A stretch of 64,000 nucleotides of DNA from Leuctra nigra (lineage: Eukaryota; Arthropoda; Insecta; Plecoptera; Leuctridae). Location of the stretch: positions 16,520,316 to 16,584,315 of the forward strand of contig OW203768.1 of NCBI GenBank assembly GCA_934045905.1. The letters run 5' to 3'. Positions 11,129 to 21,600 of this stretch are shown piece by piece. The notes below the pieces were generated by a model. The model saw only the letters and a list, made by a program, of their open reading frames with translations, did not search any database and was not told where the DNA came from. Both the position numbers and the translations under genes were made by a program. Each line of letters opens with the position of its first letter. Position 1 is the stretch's first letter.

Positions 11129-13165
11129 ATCACAACAAGCGATGAATGAACTCGGTCACACCGACGTAGTTTTCCACAACAAGACGCGCGCCAGATCAGT
11201 GCTCCCGTATCAGTGTCAGAGTCAGAAGAAACGCAAGCAGAATCTTGTGTTGCGCTGAGACGTCTGACGACCTGTTGATATTGACACGTGATCACAACAA
11301 GCACGGGGTCACAACAAGCACGTGAAGAGGAATGAACTCGGGTCACACCGACGTAGTTTTCCACAACAAGACGCGCGCCAGATCAGTGCTCCCGTATCAG
11401 TGTCAGAGTCAGAAGAAACGCAAGCAGAATCTTGTGTTGCGCTGAGACGTCTAACGACCTGTTGATATTGACACGTGATCACAACAAGCACGGGATCACA
11501 ACAAGCACGTGAAGATGAATGAACTCGGTCACACCGACGTAGTTTTCCACAACAAGACAAGCGCCAGATCAGTGCTCCCGTATCAGTGTCAGAGTCAGAA
11601 GAAACGCAAGCAGAATCTTGTGTTGCGCTGAGACGTCTGACGACCTGTTGATATTGACACGTGATCACAACAAGCACGGGATCACAACAAGCACGTGAAG
11701 AGGAATTAACTCGGTCACACCGACGTAGTTTTCCACAACAAGACAAGCGCCAGATCAGTGCTCCCGTATCAGTGTCAGAGTCAGAAGAAACGCAAGCAGA
11801 ATCTAGTGTTGCGCTGAGACGTCCAACGACCTGTTGATATTGACACGTGATCACAACAAGCACGGGGTCACAACAAGCACGTGAAGATGAATGAACTCGG
11901 GTCACACCGACGTAGTTTTCCACAACAAGACAAGCGCCAGATCAGTGCTCCCGTATCAGTGTCAGAGTCAGAAGAAACGCAAGCAGAATCTTGTGTTGCG
12001 CTGAGACGTCTGACGACCTGTTGATATTGACACGTGATCACAACAAGCACGGGGTCACAACAAGCACGTGAAGATGAATGAACTCGGGTCACACCGACGT
12101 AGTTTTCCACAACAAGACAAGCGCCAGATCAGTGCTCCCGTATCAGTGTCAGAGTCAGAAGAAACGCAAGCAGAATCTTGTGTTGCGCTGAGACGTCTGA
12201 CGACCTGTTGATATTGACACGTGATCACAACAAGCACGGGGTCACAACAAGCACGTGAAGAGGAATGAACTCGGGTCACACCGACGTAGTTTTCCACAAC
12301 AAGACGCGCGCCAGATCAGTGCTCCCGTATCAGTGTCAGAGTCAGAAGAAACGCAAGCAGAATCTTGTGTTGCGCTGAGACGTCTAACGACCTGTTGATA
12401 TTGACACGTGATCACAACAAGCACGGGATCACAACAAGCACGTGAAGATGAATGAACTCGGTCACACCGACGTAGTTTTCCACAACAAGACAAGCGCCAG
12501 ATCAGTGCTCCCGTATCAGTGTCAGAGTCAGAAGAAACGCAAGCAGAATCTTGTGTTGCGCTGAGACGTCTGACGACCTGTTGATATTGACACGTGATCA
12601 CAACAAGCACGGGATCACAACAAGCACGTGAAGAGGAATTAACTCGGTCACACCGACGTAGTTTTCCACAACAAGACAAGCGCCAGATCAGTGCTCCCGT
12701 ATCAGTGTCAGAGTCAGAAGAAACGCAAGCAGAATCTTGTGTTGCGCTTAGACGTCTAACGACCTGTTGATATTGACACGTGATCACAACAAGCACGGGA
12801 TCACAACAAGCACGTGAAGATGAATGAACTCGGTCACACCGACGTAGTTTTCCACAACAAGACGCGCGCCAGATCAGTGCTCCCGTATCAGTGTCAGAGT
12901 CAGAAGAAACGCAAGCAGAATCTTGTGTTGCGCTGAGACGTCTGACGACCTGTTGATATTGACACGTGATCACAACAAGCACGGGGTCACAACAAGCACG
13001 TGAAGAGGAATGAACTCGGTCATACCGACGTAGTTTTCCACATCAAGACAAGCGCCAGATCAGTGCTCCCGTATCAGTGTCAGAGTCAGAAGAAACGCAA
13101 GCAGAATCTTGTGTTGCGCTGAGACGTCTAACGACCTGTTGATATTGACACGTGAAGACCACGTG
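11129..13165. repeat. Satellite, 186-187 bp x 11
   Basis: GTAGTTTTCCACAAC recurs at 11166, 11353, 11539, 11725, 11912, 12099, 12286, 12472, 12658, 12844 and 13030. Each unit contains two CACGTG palindromes (in GACACGTGATCA and GCACGTGAAG) and an internal near-duplicate of TCACAACAAGCACG. Variant sites show blocks. Units 2-3-4 resemble units 7-8-9 (for example the GACGCGCGCC variant and AATTAACTCGG), so a block about five units long was probably duplicated. Minus-strand frames up to 246 codons are repeat artefacts. Confidence 0.96.
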
Positions 13166-13229
13166 CTCGGTCTGTGGGAAAAGAATACACAGATCACATT
13201 CACTCATTACATACTCTTTTCATGTTTCT

Positions 13230-13487
13230 GTAACTCGGGGGTAGAAGGACGGAAGTCCGTCATCTCTATTTTGCATTCGAGCGTTTTGGAATTACGTAAG
13301 CAAGACATGTCAAAAAATACAATCACATTCTCTTACACAATGACTAATGTCACCACTATAAATTGGATTGGATGAAGGCAGAATCCAATCGAAATGGAAA
13401 AAAATCCAAATGGATGAAGGCATACATAGTTTTTGAGCTCAACCAAGAATTATTTGAGAGACTTCCGGCCTTTTACCTCTGAGGTAC
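13230..13487. mobile_element. MITE family A, copy 2
   Basis: Ends GTAACTCGGGGGTAGAAGG (13230) and TTTTACCTCTGAGGTAC (ending 13487) are an inverted pair. The subterminal GGAAGTC/GACTTCC motif and the GAGCTC-containing inner part match the other family copies. About 258 bp and non-coding. It lies between the end of the 187 bp array and a decayed monomer. Confidence 0.75.
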
Positions 13488-13514
13488 GTTTTTTAACCGT
13501 ACTATTTCGTATTA

Positions 13515-13690
13515 TGTGATAATGTTGATGATGAAGAATAGTTAAGGATGGATAGATGGTCGTGGCCTATCAATAGGGAACTTTCCCATCATTTGCCTCT
13601 CGACTGAGGGAAAGCGCGAACTAAGTCAAAGAGCCGCGTGAATCGAACCCGGGACGTCGAACTCCATGATCTATCAATGACAGAAGAACT
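13515..13690 (-). mobile_element. tRNA-derived SINE, minus orientation
   Basis: On the minus strand it reads from a B box (GGGTTCGATTCACG) into CCCTCAGTCGAGAGGC, then AAATGATGGGAAAGTTCCC and AGGCCACGACC. This is the same order as the full SINE at 16625. The 3' half of the body is missing. Confidence 0.7.
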
Positions 13691-13695
13691 GCTGA

Positions 13696-13780
13696 CAGAA
13701 CAGATCTTGTGTTTCGCTGATCTGCGTCTGCGTTACGCAAGCGACGACCTGTTAATACGACACGTGGAGAACACGTGCTA
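13696..13780 (+). repeat. Decayed monomer of the 187 bp satellite
   Basis: CAGATCTTGTGTTTCGCTGA, then GACGACCTGTTAATACGACACGTG and GAACACGTGCT-like sequence, follow the monomer order, with a roughly 17 bp extra block. The end of the main array (ACACGTGAAGACCACGTGC) is similar. The outlier is separated from the array by the MITE at 13230 and the SINE at 13515. Confidence 0.7.
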
Positions 13781-14109
13781 TGCGCGGGGATAGTTACAAT
13801 AGTTCCTGAAGGCTGATAACATGGTTCCAGCATCACAGCATGTCTCCTTCGACCTTTCTCTCAACATCCACTTCGCAAATCATTTCATCCGCCATGCGTT
13901 TTCGAATTCTAAAGATATTACCTAATCTTGCCAACTTCCTCCTACCTTCGAATATCTTCCAAACTTTCTCATTCCAAAGATTCCAACAAAACTATTTGTA
14001 CAACAATTCCTTGATCGTTTCTGAATGTAATAAACCGTTTACTTTTATTTGTTAATTTTTCTTGCTGCGATTTTCGGAGTTTTCTCAATCATGTAGATGT
14101 CTTGAAGGG

Positions 14110-14291
14110 TATTATTTCACACTTTTGGAATGATGTTATCATAGATTTCAACAAATACAGTTATATTGAAGAATTCTTACACACTGACTCGTCACCATTA
14201 CAAATAATGATGGGATGAACCATTACTGGTCTCTGAGCTCACTTCAATAATCATTAAAATAGACTTCCGGCGTTCTACCTCTGAGGTACCT
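14110..14291. mobile_element. MITE family A, copy 3 (one end)
   Basis: The right terminal repeat, GACTTCCGGCGTTCTACCTC followed by TGAGGTAC, ends at 14290. The inner part shares TTTCAACAAATACAG-like and GGGATGAACC-like stretches with the copies at 13230 and 37445. The left end is lost. Confidence 0.65.
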
Positions 14292-14930
14292 ACAGATATG
14301 AACTGTATATTTTTGCAAATATGCTTCAAAATAGCATGATCTGTGATACCAAATTTTCTGCAGCCATCACATTTTAGTGACTTTTTTTAATTTAGATATT
14401 GAGACGAATGCAGGTCACGCCACTAAATCTGAACGACAATCGAAAAAAGCAGAGATCAGAGCCAAAAGAATCAAAATAAGACATTAATTAGTCAATATGC
14501 AGTCGTCAAGACGCAAGTATCAGACACATGTCAGCCTATCGGCCAAAGTCGTAAAACTGGAAATAGAAAAGTGTCGAATAAGTATCTGACACTCGCATTC
14601 TATCTGCTGGTATATTCGCGCGCGTGCCGCTTGAATGGGCTACACGTGGAGTGCATTATCGTGAGAGTGCATTTAGACAACAGTTTGCCCATCGTTAAAC
14701 ACGGTTGCAGTGCTCTTGCTGATAGGTAGCCGTGCACTGGGCATGCGCGCTAGATGTGTAAGTGCGTACTTATTCGACGCTTTTACGGTATCTGGGGTTT
14801 TATTTTCGTTTGTTTCGATGTAGGTCACAGTGTTTACGGTTTCTCTAATGGAACTGAAATTTTGCATACAAATAAAGATCATTAAGGTGCTGCAAGCGTG
14901 AGCGATTTTCCTGCTTTTTGTAGACACTTT

Positions 14931-15228
14931 TTGCGATACGATTGGAGACGAAATGGGTAGACCAAATGATTTGAAATTTTAATCGTGATTAGATAAAAGA
15001 CAAAATTAGGGTTATCCCTTGGTACATTTTTAATTTTTCGTTTCGTTAATTAGTAATAATTAGTGGATTTTTGGTAAAAAATTAGCTATTTTCTCGTCTC
15101 CCTGGGGGCCGTATAAAATAAAATTTCAAAAATGTGCCAAGGGATAACACTAAGTTTGTCTTTCATCTAATCATGATTAAAATTTGAGATCAATTGGTTT
15201 ACGGGTTTGGTCTCCAATCGTATCGCAA
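14931..15228. mobile_element. Fold-back element, about 105 bp arms
   Basis: TTGCGATACGATTGGAGAC at 14931 is inverted as TCTCCAATCGTATCGCAA at 15228. The similarity continues through ATCTAATCATGATTAAAATTT/AAATTTTAATCGTGATTAGAT-type arms and CCAAGGGATAAC/GTTATCCCTTGG. The centre is AT-rich and non-coding. No clear TSD. Confidence 0.8.
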
Positions 15229-16182
15229 ATTTCATCGTTTTGCGCGGTTTTGTTGAATAACCGGCGCCTAATTAACGATGCAATAAGCAAAAATTAAATA
15301 GGGCTACTAATATACAATCATACTGATCATGTGAACATCCTGTAAAAGTTACACTCACTTATGAAACAATTTTTCTCTCTCAATTTTCTAAAACGGCCGA
15401 GCGCTAGTATCACCAGTTTTGAAAAAGTTTCTGAATCCGATCAAGTTGAAATTTGCAAGAGTGTCAAGACCAAGCTCCTTGGTCATGACCTACATTTCAA
15501 TCTTATTTTCATATGATTTTGATATTTTGACCGCGCTAACGTTCAACGCACAAAACATATTGATTTCCTGGGTACTTTTAATTCAACATTTTCATACAGT
15601 TTCTAATAATCAGCATTACTGATTCTTTGAATTATTACGGATTTTATTCCCCTTCCTATATTTTTCATATTAAATTGTTTAATGTATATATGATACCATT
15701 GAATTCCGTTGATATTTTTCCTACTTTTGTGTATGAAAAATAATTGTTACTACGTCATCTTTTCTAGTGTTTTTAGTTTTTTAAGTATTTATTTCTAGAT
15801 TCATTTACATGATTAATACAGAAATGTGAGTCTCTATATAGTCTCAACAATACAAACAATCGCATAATAAATTATCAATTACAACCTATAAATAACACAA
15901 TTAATTATAAATAATAATAATAATAATAATAGTAAATTACAACCTATATCTTCTCAGAAATATACCACAGTTTTACTATAAATAAGTCTACTAATGCTGC
16001 GAAACTTTTTACATCACTGACATCCCTATAGATAGATAGTGGCAACCTGTCCAGTCATTGATTGTTTTAGAAAAGAATGATTGCTGAAAAAAATTTGTTG
16101 CAGCAAATATTTATAAAAAATTTAATTATCGACTCTTGAGAAGTATGGAGACTCCTTAAAATAGAAATGCTTGTTTCGTTTC
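15229..16182. other. AT-rich spacer with ATA microsatellite
   Basis: An (ATA)n-type run lies near 15906-15932. The remainder shows only short frames and no recognised element. Confidence 0.5.
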
Positions 16183-16250
16183 CCTGCTGATACGCCACGA
16201 CCACCTCCTTCCTTTCTTCATCATCGCCTAAACATCCTCACAACTAATTA
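16183..16250 (+). mobile_element. SINE body fragment
   Basis: CCACGACCACCTCCTTCC followed by TTCTTCATCATCGCC corresponds to the central body of the SINE at 16625. Both ends are missing. Confidence 0.45.
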
Positions 16251-16298
16251 GAACGCGAATCTGTTCTTCTAAACACCAATTAAAACCGAGTAGTCGAC

Positions 16299-16332
16299 CA
16301 CGTGGCGCGTGCACGTGTTCGCCGCGCACGTG
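16299..16332. promoter_or_regulatory. Cluster of three CACGTG E-boxes in 34 bp
   Basis: CACGTG occurs at 16299-16304, 16312-16317 and 16327-16332 in a short GC-rich patch with no tandem repeat. CACGTG is the core site for Myc/Max-, USF/MITF- and Clock/Cycle-type bHLH proteins. Binding is only inferred, and no promoter is visible beside it. Confidence 0.4.
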
Positions 16333-16624
16333 TCAGCTGTTTGTACGCTTCTCGCTTGTTTTTGCCTCCTCGATGTTGTGTAAACCAACAGTGGACGTGA
16401 CATTTACGACGGACTAGTTGGAGTTGGTAAACACATGCAAGCCGCGGTTTGACACAAGCGTGTAAATCTATGTGATAGCGTGGCGTGGATAGATGGCGAA
16501 TTAGTCAATTTACATGCACTTGTATAGTTCGTGAGCTGTGACAAATAACAAAAATCAGGGGCCCTTCTAGAAACATTGAGATTCCCAATTCTGATCAAAT
16601 TCGATTCCATGCATTATTTAACTG

Positions 16625-16912
16625 ACGGAACAGGTTGGCTGAGTGGGTAACGCTCTGAACTTGTATTCCGGAGGCCCGGGTTCAATTCCCGCGGCCGTCC
16701 TTCCTGACTGGGTTTTTTTTCGTGGTATTCCCTCAGTCGACAGGCAAATGCTGGGAAGGTACCTTCCTAATAGGCCACGACCGCCTCCTTCCCACTTTCT
16801 ATCCTAACCTACTCTTCACCATCATCTCCCAATCATAATCATAATCATGCATCCGTCGCCATTAGCCTCGCTGCAGAACAGTGCGACGTTAAGCCCCTGA
16901 AAAAATAAATTA
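16625..16912 (+). mobile_element. tRNA-derived SINE, best full-length copy
   Basis: The tRNA-like head has an A-box region (TTGGCTGAGTGGGTAACG) and a B box (GGGTTCAATTCCC near 16679). The tRNA-unrelated body has CCCTCAGTCGACAGGC, AATAGGCCACGACCGCC and CATCATCTCCCAATC. The 3' end reads CAGTGCGACGTTAAGCCCC followed by an A-rich tail. It is the reference for fragments at 2490, 2735, 13515, 16183, 27003, 47043, 47548, 52828 and 56945. It would depend on RNA polymerase III and on a LINE reverse transcriptase in trans (established for SINEs in general). Confidence 0.85.
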
Positions 16913-17989
16913 TTTGGCTGTGAACCAGATTACATCCGAATGGAATTGGGAAAACGTTCTAGAATAGGCATAAAGTTCGTTTTTTTAAACTCTTTTCGCA
17001 CTCTATCGCTTCAAAATCCCCAATTATGCGAAATCGTAGTTTGAATCAGAAGAACATGTTTTAATCGAAATTCTTGAAGTTTTCACATTCTCATTCATGT
17101 TATTCAATAATCATATTTAACTTTATTTCCTATTCCATAATGATTTAAAATGTGTAAAATCTTGATTTTGAGGCTTGTTCAGGTTGTTCTACACGGATAT
17201 TTCCGTCACTTTGTATTTACCATTGTAGAAAATGAAAAGAATGGTCTATTTCGGAGTATTACCATTGTGCGATTATTTTTAATAAATTATACTCTCTGAC
17301 GTCCATAGTTTGTCAATATACTTCCTCACGCTCATATCTATGACAATAATGGTAATTATCAACAATAGGTGCACGTATTGTTTCGTCCATGTTTCGTTGT
17401 TATCGTCATGCTTATTGTTGTGTATGTAAAAGGCAATTGCGTCAAACGATTTTACATGAAGCCGCGATGACGTGCGGCAATGACATGAAAAACTTGTACG
17501 TATGTCGTTAGGTAATGCCAGGTGTAATTACGTGCCTGTGTTTTAAACAGACGTTACAGAAAGGTTGAGAAAACGCAACGCCGAATGTTCGTTGGGTTTT
17601 CAGCAAGCAATTACCATTGATATCTGGATAAACCGCTTGTCATTGAATATGCACCCTGGATGATTAAAGGTCACGTGTCTTATGCTTGGGGTTTTGACAC
17701 ACGTCATATTCGCCAACGAGTTTTCGTAATTATTTTCTATCCATAATTTAATTTTGATAGACTTCTGACATTTTTTGAAGAAATGAACAGAACATTTTAC
17801 TGACATTTAAATCAAGTTTTTGAAAGTTGAAGCATAACTATGTTTACTGATATTTTGTTCAAGGCGTTTGATTTAAATTCTAACTTGTATTTTTTTTTAT
17901 TTTTTAGGTAAGTCGACTTTGAATATCTTCGTATCTTGAACTTCTACCTTGGTGCTACGGAAGGTAAGATTAATCTACCCCTTCGACTA
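16913..17989. other. AT-rich spacer, nothing recognised
   Basis: No tandem arrays, inverted repeats or tRNA-like boxes seen, and frames are short. Confidence 0.5.
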
Positions 17990-18000
17990 AAGACCGAAGC

Positions 18001-18455
18001 CCCTACCGATGGCTGCCACCTTAGCGCGGTGCTGGGGTTTGTGTTGGCCAACGATCCATTGCAGCTACGCCGGCGAGCATATGCTCATGTGTAAGGGTTA
18101 CCCATGCCGGACAGGTCAGTGGTGAGGTCCAGACAAAGAGCAGCCAGGGTCGGCCTAACCATGTCCTCCCTTGAATTTGCGGTCCCCTCCCCTCCCCTCG
18201 GACCGGCCTTCCCCCTCGAGATGGTGATCCCCCTGAAATCGGGTTCCGCCGGCCCGAATCCTCACACCCCCCGGTCCGTCCCCATTCCTGCCTGGCCTCC
18301 CCACCAGTGTTGACTCCCCCGGATCGGGCCCGTTAGGTTGACCTCTCCCCATGTCCACCACTTATATCAACAAAGTTAAATGCAAAAATGCAAAAATTAT
18401 CGTGCGCAATATAACCTCGTCGTTGACGCGCCGTTAAACCACAATAATCTAATCT
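18001..18455 (+). mobile_element. Short GC-rich retroposon, copy 1, with 11 bp TSD
   Basis: The direct repeat AAGACCGAAGC flanks the insertion at 17990-18000 and 18456-18466. The element ends in a (AATCT)n-type tail after GACGCGCCGTTAAACC, as expected for target-primed reverse transcription. A second copy at 53029-53410 (minus) starts at an equivalent position (CTGCCACCTT...GCGGTG...TGGGG). The family therefore looks like a defined short non-autonomous retroposon rather than random 5' truncations of a LINE. The GC-rich core contains CCCTCGAGATGGTGATCC. No protein recognised. Confidence 0.8.
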
Positions 18456-18699
18456 AAGACCGAAGCTTCATTCAATAATGACACACTTTCGACCTGGTTT
18501 GTCAAATAATTGTATTGATTTGAAGATTGTCAGACAAAACTTATTTCAAAGACAGAATTAGACACCTTGCTATTTAAGGAATTTCTTTGTCTATAAAGAT
18601 ACAGTCATCCAATGTGGAGAGTGAAAACTGCACAAGTTCCTATCTCGCTCGCTGCTCCACGTTGGACTATGTTGTCTATCTCTCTCTCGCAATAAAGAA

Positions 18700-21600
18700 G
18701 ATGCTCCTCTGCGGAACCTTGACTGGGTCATTGACAGAATCCCCCACGCCGCATACCGCGAGTAGGTACTCAGTGTGCTCGCCTGCCGACACGATGATTT
18801 GGCGGGAAAAGAGCGGGAAGAAGGCCTCCAGAACCTTGACTGGGTCGTTGACAGAGCTGTAACACATCTCTAGATGCCAGTGCTCTTTGTTCTCACTTGT
18901 CTATAACTACGTTCCCTCAGCAGAAGATGATTTGGCGGGAAAAGAGCGGGAAGAAGGCCTCCAGAACCTTGACTGGGTCGTTGACAGAGCTGTAACACAT
19001 CCCTAGATGCCAGTGCTCTTTGTTCTCACTTGTCTATAAGTACGTTCCCTCAGCAGAAGATGATTTGGCGGGAAAAGAGCGGGAAGAAGGCCTCCAGAAC
19101 CTTGACTGGGTCGTTGACAGAGCTGTAACACATCTCTAGATGCCAGTGCTCTTTGTTCTCACTTGTCTATAAGTACGTTCCCTCAGCAGAAGATGATTTG
19201 GCGGGAAAAGAGCGGGAAGAAGGCCTCCAGAACCTTGACTGGTTCGTTGACAGAGCTGTAACACATCTCTAGATGCCAGTGCTCTTTGTTCTCACTTGTC
19301 TATAAGTACGTTCCCTCAGCAGAAGATGATTTGGCGGGAAAAGAGCGGGAAGAAGGCCTCCAGAACCTTGACAGGGTCGTTGACAGAGCTGTAACACATC
19401 TCTAGATGCCAGTGCTCTTTGTTCTCACTTGTCTATAAGTACGTTCCCTCAGCAGAAGATGATTTGGCGGGAAAAGAGCGGGAAGAAGGCCTCCAGAACC
19501 TTGACTGGGTCGTTGACAGAGCTGTAACACATCCCTAGATGCCAGTGCTCTTTGTTCTCACTTGTCTATAAGTACGTTCCCTCAGCAGAAGATGATTTGG
19601 CGGGAAAAGAGCGGGAAGAAGGCCTCCAGAACCTTGACTGGGTCGTTGACAGAGCTGTATCACATCTCTAGATGCCAGTGCTCTTTGTTCTCACTTGTCT
19701 ATAAGTACGTTCCCTCAGCAGAAGATGATTTGGCGGGAAAAGAGCGGGAAGAAGGCCTCCAGAACCTTGACTGGGTCGTTGACAGAGCAGTAACACATTC
19801 CTAGATGCCAGTGCTCTTTGTTCTCACTTGTCTATAAGTACGTTCCCTCAGCAGAAGATGATTTGGCGGGAAAAGAGCGGGAAGAAGGCCTCCAGAACCT
19901 TGACTGGGTCGTTGACAGAGCAGTAACACATTCCTAGATGCCAGTGCTCTTTGTTCTCACTTGTCTATAAGTACGTTCCCTCAGCAGAAGATGATTTGGC
20001 GGGAAAAGAGCGGGAAGAAGGCCTCCAGAACCTTGACTGGGTCGTTGACAGAGCTGTAACACATCTCTAGATGCCAGTGCTCTTTGTTCTCACTTGTCTA
20101 TAAGTACGTTCCCTCAGCAGAAGATGATTTGGCGGGAAAAGAGCGGGAAGAAGGCCTCCAGAACCTTGACTGGGTCGTTGACAGAGCTGTAACACATCTC
20201 TAGATGCCAGTGCTCTTTGTTCTCACTTGTCTATAAGTACGTTCCCTCAGCAGAAGATGATTTGGCGGGAAAAGAGCGGGAAGAAGGCCTCCAGAACCTT
20301 GACTGGGTCGTTGACAGAGCTGTAACACATCTCTAGATGCCAGTGCTCTTTGTTCTCACTTGTCTATAAGTACGTTCCCTCAGCAGAAGATGATTTGGCG
20401 GGAAAAGAGCGGGAAGAAGGCCTCCAGAACCTTGACTGGGTCGTTGACAGAGCTGTAACACATCTCTAGATGCCAGTGCTCTTTGTTCTCACTTGTCTAT
20501 AAGTACGTTCCCTCAGCAGAAGATGATTTGGCGGGAAAAGAGCGGAAAGAAGGCCTCCAGAACCTTGACTGGGTCGTTGACAGAGCTGTAACACATTCCT
20601 AGATGCCAGTGCTCTTTGTTCTCACTTTTCTATAAGTACGTTCCCTCAGCAGAAGATGATTTGGCGGGAAAAGAGCGGGAAGAAGGCCTCCAGAACCTTG
20701 ACTGGGTCGTTGACAGAGCAGTAACACATTCCTAGATGCCAGTGCTCTTTGTTCTCACTTGTCTATAAGTACGTTCTCTCAGCAGAAGATGATTTGGCGG
20801 GAAAAGAGCGGGAAGATGGCCTCCAGAACCTTGACTGGGTCGTTGACAGAGCAGTAACACATTCCTAGATGCCAGTGCTCTTTGTTCTCACTTGTCTATA
20901 AGTACGTTCCCTCAGCAGAAGATGATTTGGCGGGAAAAGAGCGGGAAGAAGGCCTCCAGAACCTTGACTGGGTCGTTGACAGAGCAGTCACACATCTCTA
21001 GATGCCAGTGCTCTTTGTTCTCACTTGTCTATAAGTACGTTCCCTCAGCAGAAGATGATTTGGCGGGAAAAGAGCGGGAAGAAGGCCTCCAGAACCTTGA
21101 CTGGGTCGTTGACAGAGCTGTAACACATCTCTAGATGCCAGTGCTCTTTGTTCTCACTTGTCTATAAGTACGTTCCCTCAGCAGAAGATGATTTGGCGGG
21201 AAAAGAGCGGGAAGAAGGCCTCCAGAACCTTGACTGGGTCGTTGACAGAGCAGTCACACATCTCTAGATGCCAGTGCTCTTTGTTCTCACTTGTCTATAA
21301 GTACGTTCCCTCAGCAGAAGATGATTTGGCGGGAAAAGAGCGGGAAGAAGGCCACCAGAACCTTGACTGGGTCGTTGACAGAGCAGTAACACATTCCTAG
21401 TTGCCAGTGCTCTTTGTTCTCACTTGTCTATAAGTACTTTCCCTCAGCAGAAGAAGATGATTTGGCGGGAAAAGAGCGGGAAGAAGGCCTCCAGAACCTT
21501 GACTGGGTCGTTGACAGAGCTGTAACACATCTCTAGATGCCAGTGCTCTTTGTTCTCACTTGTCTATAAGTACGTTCCCTCAGCAGAAGATGATTTGGCG

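Noticed and set aside
11309..12982. Long minus-strand frames (204 and 246 codons) through the 187 bp array
   Set aside because: The frames exist only because the monomers vary between 186 and 187 bp and lack stops in some phases. There is no start context, signal or conservation, and the same peptide recurs in neighbouring partial frames.
16625..16700. Functional tRNA gene
   Set aside because: A and B boxes are present, but no cloverleaf or anticodon arm can be formed, and the SINE body follows directly. The same applies to the heads at 13515 (minus), 31198 (minus), 35700, 52828 and 56945.
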